From contig JACSVZ010000004.1 in NCBI GenBank assembly GCA_014706295.1, positions 12,101,975 to 12,165,974 of the forward strand: DNA of 64,000 nt, written 5' to 3'. The DNA is from Lycocorax pyrrhopterus obiensis. Lineage: Eukaryota > Chordata > Aves > Passeriformes > Paradisaeidae. The stretch's first letter is position 1. Each line of letters begins with the position of its first letter. Shown piece after piece: positions 11,829-22,888 of the stretch. The notes under the pieces were generated by a model. The model made no database searches. It had not been told where the DNA came from and worked only from the letters and a program-made list of their open reading frames with translations. The translations under genes were made by a program, and so were the position numbers.

Positions 11829-14210
11829 AATGTGTTCTTCTGGACAGATTCATTGTCATAAACCACATTTATATTTCGATCCTTCATTTTCCGGTGCTAT
11901 GCCAAGTAGCTGGATTCTGAGAATTTCCTATTACAGAACACATATGGTCAGAACTTGTTTCTATAAAAAAGCATCATGAACCTTATGCCATATTTTAATG
12001 TAAAAATAATTTTCTATTCATAGCTGTAGTAAAGTACTGGAAAAGTAAATTTTGTACATGAGTTAGTCAACGCTCATAGCAATTTTTCAAACCTATCTCA
12101 ACCTGCAATGAGTAATTGTACATTCTGTGCTCAGCTTGCCAGAGTAAGCTGGCTCCTGGTGAATGCTTCTAATAATAAATACTCCACAGACAGAACAATT
12201 ACTGGTTCAAGTCCAGCCTGGGATGTTTGGAAGCGGAAAAATCTGTATAATCTCATCCCCATCAGAAACACAGGCAGCAAGGTTAAAGAAAATCCATTTT
12301 GCAAAAGAAGCAACAAGCACACCAGAAACGCCAGCTTCTGAGCTGCACCAGACTTGAAAAGAGGCTGCAGGACCTATGCAACCTGATAGCTCTGAGCCCT
12401 GGGAACCAAATGGCTCCTTTCCCTCACATAATGTCATTTCCCTCACATAACTGTCACAAGAGTGACAAACTACTTGACTACCTGCCCTTTGCATTTTCAC
12501 CTTTTACATTTTCTATTTTGTCCTGTTGGCTCAAAGGAAAAAGCCCCAAAAGCCTCGTCTCTGCTTGAGAAGCAACCACTCCTTATTTCTTCATAGAAAT
12601 GGGGAACAGCAGAAAGAAAAAAGTGCATCTTCAACAAAATGCTTCTGAATACAACCAAACTCACACGCAGACATCTATGAATAAGCCATAGAGGTCATGC
12701 ATACAGAGCAGAGCATTGCTGCAGAGAGAAGCACAAAAAAAAGGGAGGCAATTCTATCCTTGCCGACTGGTGAGAGACAGTAGAGCCCAGTAATCCATGC
12801 CTCATGCCTACTGAAAATCCTGGATCAGAAAAAAAGGCTGGAAGGTGCCTTCCACTTGAAAACTAAACTCTCTAAAATGCACGGAACTTAGCCCACAGAA
12901 ACCCCAAAAAGCAAGGGAATGTAGTGGGGAAGTACCTCCCTATCATGAAAATTTAAGAAGCTGAAGGGCTCTGACATTCTAGCTCATCTTCTGCTAGACG
13001 CTGAAGCCTGACAACTGCAAATTAGTTTTTCATCGGTGTTTTCCTTAAGGACAGGATCTGGAACAAGAAAGATGGTGGATTCTCTTTTCAGACCGAGGCT
13101 GGGCACCTCTAAAAAGGCATGCTTTAGCTACTGCAAATTTTACTAAAAGCAAAAACACAAAAAAAACCCCACCCCAAAAAAAGAAACACCCACCCAAAAA
13201 TCACATTTTGGGCGCTTAGACGCTAGTGAATAAAAGGTGAGACTTAATGAGAGCACTGTTACACCATATTACCTACATTACCCCATAAATCCTACAGACC
13301 CCAATGCTGGATCCACAGCTCCAGGTTCCTAATTAGCCAATCTAAAAATCTGCCTGAAATGAAAAGAAACAGGTCCCCTCTCTCCTCCCAGCTCTGAACT
13401 GGTGTATGTAAGATTCCACCATGGGCTAGTGGGCCGCCATGGGTTCAAGTGACCTGCACTAGCAGAAAAACTATTCCTCTTCCTAATAAACAAGGACATT
13501 TCCTTGGCTTAGAGCTTCCTGAATTGGTTCATTGTAGGGTCAGTCAAATGCAAGTGGCAGCACAATGGAGGAGCAGTACCTCAGATCCATTTCAGCTTCA
13601 GTCAAGTTGTGCTGTGTGTTTGTCTCCACAGCAGGAAGCTCTTGGCCTTCTGTGAGATCAAAGGATTCAGTCCCTTCTGCTTAAAAACACTGGAGTAACT
13701 CTGCCTGAGGCCAACTTTTTTTTTCCCAAGGAAAACAAAACTTAAAGAAACCAGTTAGTTTCTATAAATTACTAGCACAACTCTGAAACTAGTAAATTTT
13801 AGAAGTCTAATGCAGCTAGATTCTGCTTAAATAATTCAAGCCATAATTAGACCACAAAGTCTAAGTCTCCTAATACAATGTCACCACAAAGGTGACTTCT
13901 GTTCTCTGGCTGAGGTGCTACAGGAAGGAAACAACAAGCAACTTCCATGAAATGAGGGAAACAAGCCAGACAATTTATTAGAGTGTCCAATCAAGAGCAG
14001 CACTGTGCTGATGCCTCTGTGAAGGTGAAAGTATCAGACAGCTATGCCATACCCTTGCTTCAGCGAGCAGAACAGGCATCAAGAATTTAAACTGCATGTC
14101 AAGAACCTACAGACCAGTCAGGGGCAGGAGCAGCACAGCAGGTGCTAGGAGGCAGATTCTCAAGAACCACAAGTTCAGGGAAAAAATGGGCTGAATTTTA
14201 CAAGAAACAT

Positions 14211-14234
14211 CACACATACACACACACACACACA
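14211..14234 (+). repeat. AC dinucleotide microsatellite
   Basis: An AC/CA run with one interruption, followed by CAGACAG. The uninterrupted stretch is 14218-14234. Confidence 0.85.
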
Positions 14235-14718
14235 GACAGAAAGAGCAGTTTCAGGATTACAAGGTATTTAAATGGAACCCAAAAAACCAAAGAGATGCAA
14301 GAGGTTTCAGAGGTAAGGTAGGGAACAAGGACACATGGATTCAAGGGTGAACACAGAGCTACCTAGGCGTGTTCTCCAGTGCTCCATGGAAAAGCTACAT
14401 GGAAAAAGGCCAGGTCACTCCAGGAGAGAAAGAGTACTACATACTACAAAATAAACAGACAGACTCACAGGAGATCAAAGAAATAATTTTGTATCAAGGC
14501 TAAAGGGAAAAAATGTAATAGTAAAGCTACCCCATAAGACCAGATTAAAGCAGCAACAGTGATTTGCCATGTGAGAACAGATGGCCTGTGCCTTTAGGAA
14601 ACAGGAGGCAATGGGGAACTTCAGTTTCCTCATGCAGATCAGGATATATTACCAAGATGAAATTTTAAATATAACTTACAAATAATTCCACTTTGTTGAA
14701 CAGAAATGTATCACCTTT

Positions 14719-14747
14719 AAAAAAAAAAAAAAGAAAAAAAAAGAAAA
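14719..14747 (+). repeat. A-rich tract
   Basis: An almost pure A-run interrupted by two G residues. No adjacent retroposon body was recognised. Confidence 0.7.
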
Positions 14748-17700
14748 TTCTTTGGCCAGTGCAACCTCTACTTCATTTTATTTCTGACTTACTGTGCCAA
14801 CAGAAGATTTTTGGAATAGATGTGTGCAAAAGAAGAAAACCGTACAAATGATTCCAAGTGACGATGTTTTTTCCTGATGATGTAAAAGAGATTAAGTAAA
14901 TTCTTATAGATAAAATCTACATATTTTCTACCCATATCTGACCAGAGGCCAGCCAGCAAGTCTGCTAAAAGATGGACAGAAAGAAAGACTGATTGAAAGA
15001 AAGATGAGAAAGAAGATGCCAAGAATTTTTGGCTGCTGTTTATTTTGAAGAGCTCTGCAGAGGATCTGGAAAATCAGTCTTCCACAACAGACATGTTTAG
15101 AAAACTGAAGATTAAAAATTAAACTCAGTGGCAGGCAGAAGGGAGAAGCCCTGATTTATAGATCTATTAGGAAAGGCTAGGTGCTTTTAGGAAGACTCAA
15201 CAAGCACATAGATATGTGTGGTATCAGGCCAAAGGCATTAGAAATTAAGATGTTCCAGGATAAAACTAAAGTTCCTCTAAAACTAATAACTGGCTACAAG
15301 AGAGGAAAACACACAGGAATGCAGAGCTAGGCTTCACAACAGAGTGCACTTAGCACACAGGTCACACCTTGTGTACATAGAAAATTATTCAGGCCAACAA
15401 ATAAAAAGGCCGAAAAGCTGCATCCTGCACCACCAGGGTGGTAGGGGGTGTAACCAGGGCAAGCACAGTGTGCCTGTCTCCTTGAGCATCAGCTCTTGGT
15501 CACTGGTAGAGAAAGGACTGGAGTAATCTGGGGGTTTGGCCTGAGCAGTTGAGCTTATGATCCTATAATCAAAATCTTTTCACCAGAAATCAATGTCTCC
15601 TTATCCCTTTGTCTTTTCCCATGACTGGGAGGCCACCAAAGCTTTGTACCCAGGCAGCTCCTGGGCTGAGAGTGGCCTCACAACATCTCCTGCTGCACGG
15701 ACAGAGAGGAATCCACTTCCATCTGCCACAGCTGACACCAGCTCTCTTTCTGAAGGCTGGGATGCCTCATTTCTTCCAAGAGGAAATCTGTGCCCACAGG
15801 CATTCTCTGCTCTCCATTGCACCTATCCGGCTGGAGCCAGCGCAGGATCCAGTTTGTTCCTTTCATAGTGCTCACCAAATTAAAGATGACACAGCTTGAC
15901 ACCAAAAGGAAAGGGTTTCCAAACACATCTTATTTGATCAGCTCTACAGTCCATCATGCTGTCAACATCTTCCTTCTCAACTACAAAAAAAAGCCTTTCC
16001 CATGTGTGCAACTCTTGAGTAGTGGAGAAGGCCCAACAGGAGACAGTGTGGAAGTGGGTAAGACCAAAAGGGACCAAGGGACTGTGAATCTCATGAAAAA
16101 AACCTACTGTGGCAGTTTTCTATTTTCCCTGTCAAGTCTAATACATTGACGGAACCACCAGTCTCCAAAAAACCAGAAAAGTTCACATGAAAAACCACTT
16201 GATACATTAATGTCCAAGCCACATTGCTATTGCTAGCTTATTTCCCATATTTTTGGGGAGAACTGTTGTGGCTCTCAACAATGTGATATGCAGGCACTGG
16301 GCACTGCTGTGGAGAAGACCATGGATTGACCTGACCAACAAGGATTGCCACTGTCCTGTTCATAGCTGGGAAAACTCTCACATGCAAGGGAGTCTCCGTT
16401 TTCAGATGCACCACATAAAAGTCACATCATCTCCCTGACTTCTCAAGTCCCATTCCTAAAGCTTCAATAAATACCCAACAGATTCTCCCATTTTTCCTCT
16501 GGACTAGGGAGGGAGGTCTCATAGCTGGTCTTCCTTATTCCTCCCTCTCAAAGCAATCTTAACATTTATTCCAATGGGATGGTGTCCCACAGTGACATTT
16601 AAGAGGACTTCATGATGTTTCAGAGGAATACCCACTTTTTGGTTTTTTTTAATGGAAGGAGGGGAGGGAAGCACTGGTTGTGTCCACTCTGTATCTTGAT
16701 CAGTACACTAGCAGAGCTAAAACAGGTTTTTAGCAAATGCTTCCACAATCACTCCAGCAAATACTAGGCTGGACGTTCAAAGTAGAAGATACCAACAAAG
16801 CCAACACGTCCTTAAAAATTAAGGAAGTTTACAAAGTCCTTGAGGATTTTATAAACACCTACTCCTCTATAAGGACCTATTTTGTGTCCTCTGCTCTGTT
16901 TTCAAAGTGAATCAATGTTACTGGAAGGTCACTATGGAGCTCTGGCAAACACATCTAACCTAGGAGCTTCTCAGGATGAGGAGCCGCACCCGAAGCATTT
17001 TTCTGGACCCTGCACATTGAGACTAAGGCAAAAAACTGAAAGGACACAGCTGAAGAGGTGAGCCCACATCAAGACTCACATGAGAGGAGTGGGCTATCTG
17101 ATAAGCTCTGATATGTCAATCTTTCCATAAGAGAGAGCAAGAAATAGCACGAAGGGATTCCCACGCTAAAGATATAGAAGAAAGAGGGATTTGGCTCTTC
17201 TTGGATCTGTCTGATCATTCCTGCTTTGAAAAACAAGTGTCACCCACTTCCCTTGGAGGAGAGCTCCAGGCTGCCTGATGCAGCATGGAAATACACTTGC
17301 CTTCACCAACAAACACTGGGGATGGAGAGGGAAGGAAATCCACACATAAGCCATGAGCACTACTGCATTAGCACCAACCCTGGGGGATGATGGAATAGAT
17401 TTCCTAGCACTAGAGACACTCCCTTCTGGAGGACCAACAGCATTGACAGGGATCTGGCTTTTTCCTTGAGGACCATTCCAAGAAAGAAAAGGTTAGGCAG
17501 GTGTCCCCAAGAAAGACCCTGATAAAAGTGTCCTACAAGAGATTCCAGTGCTTTATTTCACCCAACAAGAGGAACTTAGCCTACTCCTGAAAGAATGAGA
17601 TTATCACAAAGCATGCAAAAGCACACAGCAGTAACAGCAGTGGATACCACATACACCATTCATGAGCACAGCATCTCAAAAGTTTCTGATTCCACCTATA

Positions 17701-19030
17701 TCACCATGAGGATGCTCCTTATGAGTTGGATGATCACTGGCACACAAAGGAAAAAAAGCCCAAACATTAACACATTGTTCCTGTTCTGCCCCTCTTCATA
17801 CTCTCAGAAGAAGGCAGCACACTGAAACGTGGTGACACACTGACACTCGTGAGACTGAACTGACGCTCTTTAGTCAGAGCACCTGTACAGGCACGGCACC
17901 TACAAGCATTGCTGCTGAGGGAGCATTAGCACACCCTGTGGCACAACACAACACGAGGCTAGATTTCACTCATAGGAAGTCTCCAGGCTGAAAATCTCTG
18001 TTGTGACTCACTGAGAAGTTTGTTGCTAAAAGGCAACATTTTCAGTGACACTACAAGAAATCCATATGAAACGGCAGAATTAGCAAACCTCTCCTTCTAT
18101 CAATCAAACCACCTTGCAAGCCTAAGAAAATTCAAATTAGATTTGGTTTGAACTGCTCAGAAACATGATACCAACAGGTATTGAAGTCCCCAGCCCCAAA
18201 ACCCACTGTGGGTCTTGAACTTGTCATGCAAGTAGCTGTCAGAGCGACCATGTCATTCCAGTGCTTCGTACAGCATTCTGGTTCCCTGTTAAATCCTAGA
18301 TGCACGTCAAGGTCATGGTGTTCATCTCGAGAGTCCTCAGTGGGTCAGACCCAGGTTACCGGATACCTCCTCTCCCACAATGGAGGGAAAGCACAATGAC
18401 TATGGACGCATCCAGCGATGTCAACTTGGGCGCCACGAGCAGTACCGACACCACCGCAGGAGACTCTGAACCCCAAAGCTTCAGGAGACATGGCCACGCG
18501 CACAGGAGCACCATTTCCACCCCGCCAAAGAGGAGAAACTCTGAGCCTCCTGCCTCAAACCCGAGCACCACGGAGTTATCCCAATGTAACGCGACAGAAG
18601 CGCTCCCTCCCCAGAGACCTCTATGGAGCGGGCTGGCTTTCCACATGCGGCTGGACAGGCACCCGGTGGCCCCGGGCAGGATGCCGTGCCCAGCCCCGGG
18701 CGGCACCTGGCCCCACTCAGTTGGCCGACACCCTCCGTGGGTTTCCCTGGGGCCCGGCCCGGCACAAGGCCGCGGGAGCCTTCGCACCTCGGTCCCCGCC
18801 CGGCACCGGGACCAGCGGCGGCGGCCCCCGGTACCACCCGACGGAGCCAATCCCTCCGGCGGAGCCTCTCAGGGCTCGGGGCGCCCCCGCCCTTGCCGTG
18901 CAGAGCGCAGCGAGGCCACGGCCCGCCCATCCCGCGGCGGCACCCCCGGGCATCGCCGCGACCCCCGGCCCGGGCAGGAGCGGCGCTGAGGGGCGGCCGC
19001 CGCCCGGGCCCCCGCCCTGCCCTGCCCTGC

Positions 19031-19037
19031 CCTCACC
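19031..19037 (-). other. TTBK1: Candidate donor of a TTBK1 noncoding first exon
   Basis: The minus strand reads CGAG|GTGAGG with the exon side ending at 19037. A second good donor, CCAG|GTGAGC, has its exon side ending at 19454. The first lies about 130 bp from a minus-oriented CCAAT box, a sensible distance for a short first exon. Which one is used cannot be decided from sequence. Confidence 0.35.
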
Positions 19038-19169
19038 TCGGGCCGTCCCGCCTCCCCCCGCCGAGGAGGTGGCCGCGTCCGCCCCTGCACTGCAGCTGCC
19101 GGCACGCCGCCCCCCCACTCCCCGCCGCCCCTCTCGGCAGTTGGTTCGCCCCACCCGGCCAACCTTGTC

Positions 19170-19174
19170 ATTGG
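19170..19174 (-). promoter_or_regulatory. CCAAT box (minus orientation)
   Basis: ATTGG on the plus strand reads CCAAT on the minus strand, inside the densest part of the CpG island. It fits an NF-Y site upstream of a minus-strand start at roughly 19.1 kb. Confidence 0.5.
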
Positions 19175-19290
19175 TGGAACCGGGCCGTCACTCCGCCGCT
19201 GGCCCGCCCACCCCCGCGGGCACGCTGGGAACCCGAGTACCGCGCGCGGGACTCTCTCGCTTCAGCTGGAGACGCCGGGTGGGGCGGTAA

Positions 19291-19309
19291 ACTACATCTC
19301 CCGCAGTGC
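19291..19309 (+). promoter_or_regulatory. ZNF143/SBF-type promoter motif
   Basis: ACTACATCTCCCGCAGTGC closely follows the ZNF143 (Staf, SBF) consensus ACTACAATTCCCAGAATGC. The ACTACA, TCCC and TGC blocks and their spacing are kept. This motif is typical of vertebrate CpG-island promoters near the start site. Confidence 0.65.
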
Positions 19310-19630
19310 CCCGCGCGCAGCCCCGGCGCGGCCCGGCCCGGTGCGGTCCCCGGTCCCGCATCTCGCAGGCCGCCGGCGGGACGGTCTCTCCCTTCCTCCC
19401 TTGCCCGCCCGTGCCCGCCGCGGCCCGGCCTGGCCCAACCCGGCCCGGCTCACCTGGCCCCGCCGCCGCCGGCGCTTCCCGCTGCGGCCGGCGCAGGCAG
19501 CGCATGCCCCACGCCCTTCAGTGCGGCTCGTCGGGCGCGGTGCCGCCGGCCCGGCGCGCTGCGGCAGCGGCTGTGGGACGGGCCGGCCCCGAGCGCATCC
19601 TCCCCCTCGGAGCCGCGGCGGGCGGCGGGA

Positions 19631-19650
19631 TTCGCCCACAATGCACCGCG
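19631..19650 (+). promoter_or_regulatory. Second, partial ZNF143-like motif
   Basis: TTCGCCCACAATGCACCGCG resembles the 3' part of the extended ZNF143 motif (TTCCCA..ATGCA followed by a CRCG-type tail). The ACTACA half is missing, so it is a weaker call than the site at 19291. Confidence 0.4.
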
Positions 19651-19819
19651 CGCCGCACCGACAGCATCAGCCTGACATCACCCGCGGGCCGTCCCCGCCC
19701 GGCCGGGCCCGCCCCGGGCCCGCCCCGCCTCCACCGTCAGCCGGCACCGGGCACCGACTGGCGGCACATGCGGCTGGGGACCGCAGCGCGCCGCGACTCC
19801 GGGTGCGGGGAAGCGCACC

Positions 19820-20360
19820 GGCGTGGGACTCGGCCTGGGGCCGGGAACAGGATCGGCACGGCACTGCCCCGCCCTGGGACCGGGAACGGGACCGGCATCG
19901 GCGCTGCCAACGCGATCACGGGCCCTGCCAGGACGGGGACTGGTGCTCGTCTCTGCGCTGGTGGCATCAGCACTGGCATCACCGGCATGGTCCTGGGCAC
20001 TGCACTGCCCTGAGACTGGGGCCAGCGCTGGCACAGTCTGCACAGGGCCGGGTGACTGCACTCTTGGGACCAAGGCCAGAGCCGGCACATCTGCCTGAGG
20101 CTGGGCATTGCATTGCACAGGGACTGGCAGCGTCACCACTATGGGCCTAGCGCTGCCCTGAGCTGGCAGTGGAGTCAGCCCCAGCAGTGCTGGCCTGCAG
20201 CTTTTTACTCCAGTCCGCTGGGGCCAGGGCCAACAAGAGACTGGTGCAGTCTGCTGCACTGCAAGTGGCAGCATCACCAGAGTCTGGGCAGGACACTACA
20301 CTGGGACCAGGACCAGCACCACCAGCACTCGCCTGGACACTGCACCATCAGGATCAGAAC
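19820..20360 (+). repeat. Degenerate GC-rich minisatellite-like tract
   Basis: Units rich in GGGACTGG, GGCACTGC and GGACCGG recur many times with poor periodicity from the edge of the CpG island outward. The short words repeat but no fixed unit length can be given by eye. Open frames here are by-products of this composition. Confidence 0.5.
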
Positions 20361-22238
20361 CATTCTCCATCCATACAGGGCCAGATCTTGCCCTGCCAGG
20401 GCTGGGAGCAAGCCCAGCAGCTCATAGCTGGGTGCAGCACCCAGAAATGGCTCAGACAAGTGAGCCTGTCCCTGCATGCAGCTGAGCAGTGTGCCTGTCC
20501 CTGGGCAGTTTCCCTGTTCCCGTACCCTGAGGGGCACAGCTGTGCCCCTGCTCCAGAGAGGTGCCATTCTTTCTCCCTGCTGCAGCTTGCTGCCAATCAC
20601 GTTGTACTTGAAGCACAGATAAACACGTGGCTCCTACAGATGTGCTGTGAAATGCTCATGGCTGTGCCTTCTTGTTCCCTTTTCACTGCAAATCGCCCAT
20701 ATTCCAGCTGGTCCTCACACCTCTGTCCCAAACTCTGGATGGGCACTGTTCTGTGCCTTATACACCTTCACAAAACACACTGCAAGGGACAGTGCTGCCA
20801 GACCCTCCCTGCAACACACTGGTGCCTTCTCCCTGTCCCCATCAGAGTGGCCCAACCTGCTGTTGATCTATAGATGGAGGTTCCCATATGTCTCATGAGT
20901 GGGATGTCACACCAGCTTCCACAGGGCTGCAGTGCTCCCCAATCCCTTTTGGGACATACCTCCTAGCCAAGACTTTTCCCCACCACCAAAGCAGTCCCTT
21001 GGGGCCAGAGTGGTAACACAGGGGGTGTTATGAAGATTAACATACCTGCAGACACACTTGTGCCAAGGCAGACCCACTGCAACCATGGCCACCCCCAGCC
21101 ACTCAGATCAGGGAGAACAGGGCTGCCAGGCCCCCACAATGTTCCTCCACTGGCTGGAGCCCCCTGCATTGAGGACTTGCTCAGTGGAAGCATTCCACAG
21201 AGACTCCAGCGAATCTCCAGCCTTGTAGCAGCTCATCCTGCAGGTCCTAGGCTGTAAGACACAGGCAGTTGCACCCCATGCTGACGTTCCTGTCATTCCA
21301 GGTATATGATGGAGAGATGATTGGCAATTGCCATGTGGGATCTCCGTGCTGCCAGTCAAAACTCCATCACTTGTATTCCCAAGCACTGGTTCATGGTGCT
21401 GACTCTGAGAGGCAAAGGAAGCGCGCAAACCAAAATGAGATGAGGGAGCTGTTATTCCCCAAGAGGTCGTCTTACTTCTCAGTATCGTTCAGATCTCTCT
21501 TTCACAGTGCTGGTGGAGCACCAAGCACAGACCCAGCAGCAGAACTGGATTGAGCAACAGTACCAATCAGGAGGGGATGGAAGGGTTTGATGCTGCAGCC
21601 TTCAGTCCACCCTCGGGTTGGGCAGCCCCAGATGCTGCCCAAGAGGAAGCCAGTGTGATGTGGAGATTCATCAGCAAGGTCTTTCTGGAACAAAGCACAC
21701 AGCAAGCCCAGTGTGGGCTGCTGATGCAGGAGAGGAGCCAAATGGGGAAGGAAGTTCTGTGTTGACCAGTATCAGCAGCAGCACTGAATCCCCTCGGTTT
21801 GAAATCCAGCCTTGAGCAGAAAACTCTTGTGAATGGGACAGCTGATGGCCTGGCCTGTATAAAAGCAGTCTAGTTATCTGGATATTTTTAAGTATTGTTT
21901 TTCTCCCTTGTCACTCACTGGGCATTTATTTTTTTATTACACATTCATAAATGGAAGTGCAGAGAATCTATATTTTTCACACAGTTCTGATCTTTGTTTC
22001 AGGCGTGACCAGATGTGAGTAGATCTGACAAAGATTCATGTCCCAGATTAGCTCAGGTACTCAGCTCCTTCAAACCTGCTGCAGTTCCCATTGCTTTGGA
22101 CACAAGGTCCATGCTGATCTGTCAAAGTGGCACCTGAAGAACTGCATTTTAGCTTCATTTCATCTGTGGTCTAAACCTCCCTCTAAGCCTGCTTTTCTGC
22201 TGATGGAGCTGAATGGGCTTAGAAACCTGCTGGAACAG
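20361..22238 (+). other. Intergenic, no feature recognised
   Basis: This lies between the TTBK1 CpG island and the solo LTR. Composition is mixed, with several overlapping short open frames and no splice or family signature. I see nothing I can name. Confidence 0.5.
22234..22238 (+). repeat. Left target-site duplication of solo LTR (AACAG)
   Basis: AACAG sits immediately before the LTR's TGTCTC end and is repeated exactly at 22884-22888 after the ...GACA end. A 5-bp duplication is usual for ERVL-type integrases and for some class I elements. Confidence 0.85.
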
Positions 22239-22883
22239 TGTCTCGGTTTAAGACAAGTTTAGGAGGAAACGTCCTGTAATGAACGTCTCCTCGTAAGAAG
22301 GCAGGTTTCAGAACTCCCTCTCCCACCAATACAAACGGAATTTCTTGGATGAAAGTGAAAAAAACCGTTTATTTAACAAGCAGAGTGCCAGCAGGGCAAA
22401 GACAAAAAATGAGTAATGTCAGATAATAAACCTCCTCGATGCGGAGAAAGCTGGTGGTTTTAGAGTCCTGTCTGTAGCTGGCTCGGCCCCTCCCGAGGTC
22501 CGAGGCCGGGATGCGGCGTCCCCGCAGCCTCCCTGCCGGTCCACGGGGTCCGATGACCTGGTTCTTGAATCACAGCTAAACTGAACAGTTCCAGAAGAAG
22601 AAGAAGAAGAAGAGTAAGTACCAGAGCATTTCAGTATGCAGTCCTGGGAAAATTCCTTGCCTCAGCTAACAGGCTGGCTAAAAGGAGGAAGGTGCTCCCT
22701 CGGCTCTGCAGCGGTGAGAACGCGGGGGAGCGTGTGTGAGTCCTTGAACACAAACCGCGCTGAAGAATTCGCCCAGCTTCTCTCCGCCCTCTCCTGGACC
22801 CAGCTTAAAGCTATGGGACCCATTTCTGGGCAATAAGCAGATGATAGGGAAATATAGTATTATCATAAAATCACCCCAAGACA
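22239..22883 (-). mobile_element. Solo LTR of an endogenous retrovirus
   Basis: This 645-bp block begins TGTCTCGG and ends CCAAGACA, giving retroviral TG...CA ends with a short inverted repeat, and it sits between perfect AACAG duplications. In minus orientation it starts TGTCTTGG and ends ACCGAGACA, and a polyadenylation signal AATAAA lies at 22373-22368. That supports transcription on the minus strand. No internal proviral sequence is present, so it is a solo LTR formed by LTR-LTR recombination. It contains a (GAA)n run at about 22599-22617 and a CpG-rich stretch at 22440-22560. The exact target duplication suggests a fairly recent insertion. Family assignment (ERVL-like) is inference from the 5-bp duplication. 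Confidence 0.88.
22368..22373 (-). terminator. LTR polyadenylation signal
   Basis: TTTATT on the plus strand reads AATAAA on the minus strand. It lies in the 3' third of the LTR in its inferred orientation, where the R-region signal is expected. Confidence 0.55.
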
Positions 22884-22888
22884 AACAG
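22884..22888 (+). repeat. Right target-site duplication of solo LTR (AACAG)
   Basis: Exact copy of 22234-22238 directly abutting the LTR end. Confidence 0.85.

Larger units (their letters stand above)
3139..19036 (-). other. TTBK1: Putative long 5' intron of TTBK1
   Basis: If TTBK1 is transcribed from the CpG island at about 19 kb, this is a roughly 16-kb first intron. It contains copy 2 of the 451-bp duplication, a decayed ERV pol remnant, A-rich tracts and an AC microsatellite, all listed separately. I see no other coding exon on either strand. Open frames here are short and show no family signature. The upper boundary is inferred from a donor-like site. Confidence 0.45.
18400..20000 (-). 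promoter_or_regulatory. TTBK1: CpG island, probable TTBK1 promoter
   Basis: Base composition changes sharply from AT-rich to very CpG-dense DNA, strongest at about 18.65-19.75 kb. It contains a reverse-orientation CCAAT box, ZNF143/SBF-type motifs, GC boxes and two good minus-strand splice donors. It is the only CpG island upstream of the TTBK1 coding exon on the minus strand, so it is the natural promoter candidate. CpG-island promoters are often bidirectional, so a plus-strand noncoding transcript toward ACSS1 is possible. The long open frames here arise from GC-rich composition and are not called as genes. Confidence 0.65.

Noticed and set aside
18623..19675. 350-codon plus-strand open frame in the CpG island, with other long frames on both strands
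   Set aside because: Very high GC removes stop codons in every frame. The products are Pro/Ala/Arg-rich with no domain, and frames are open on both strands at once. The region is a promoter island.
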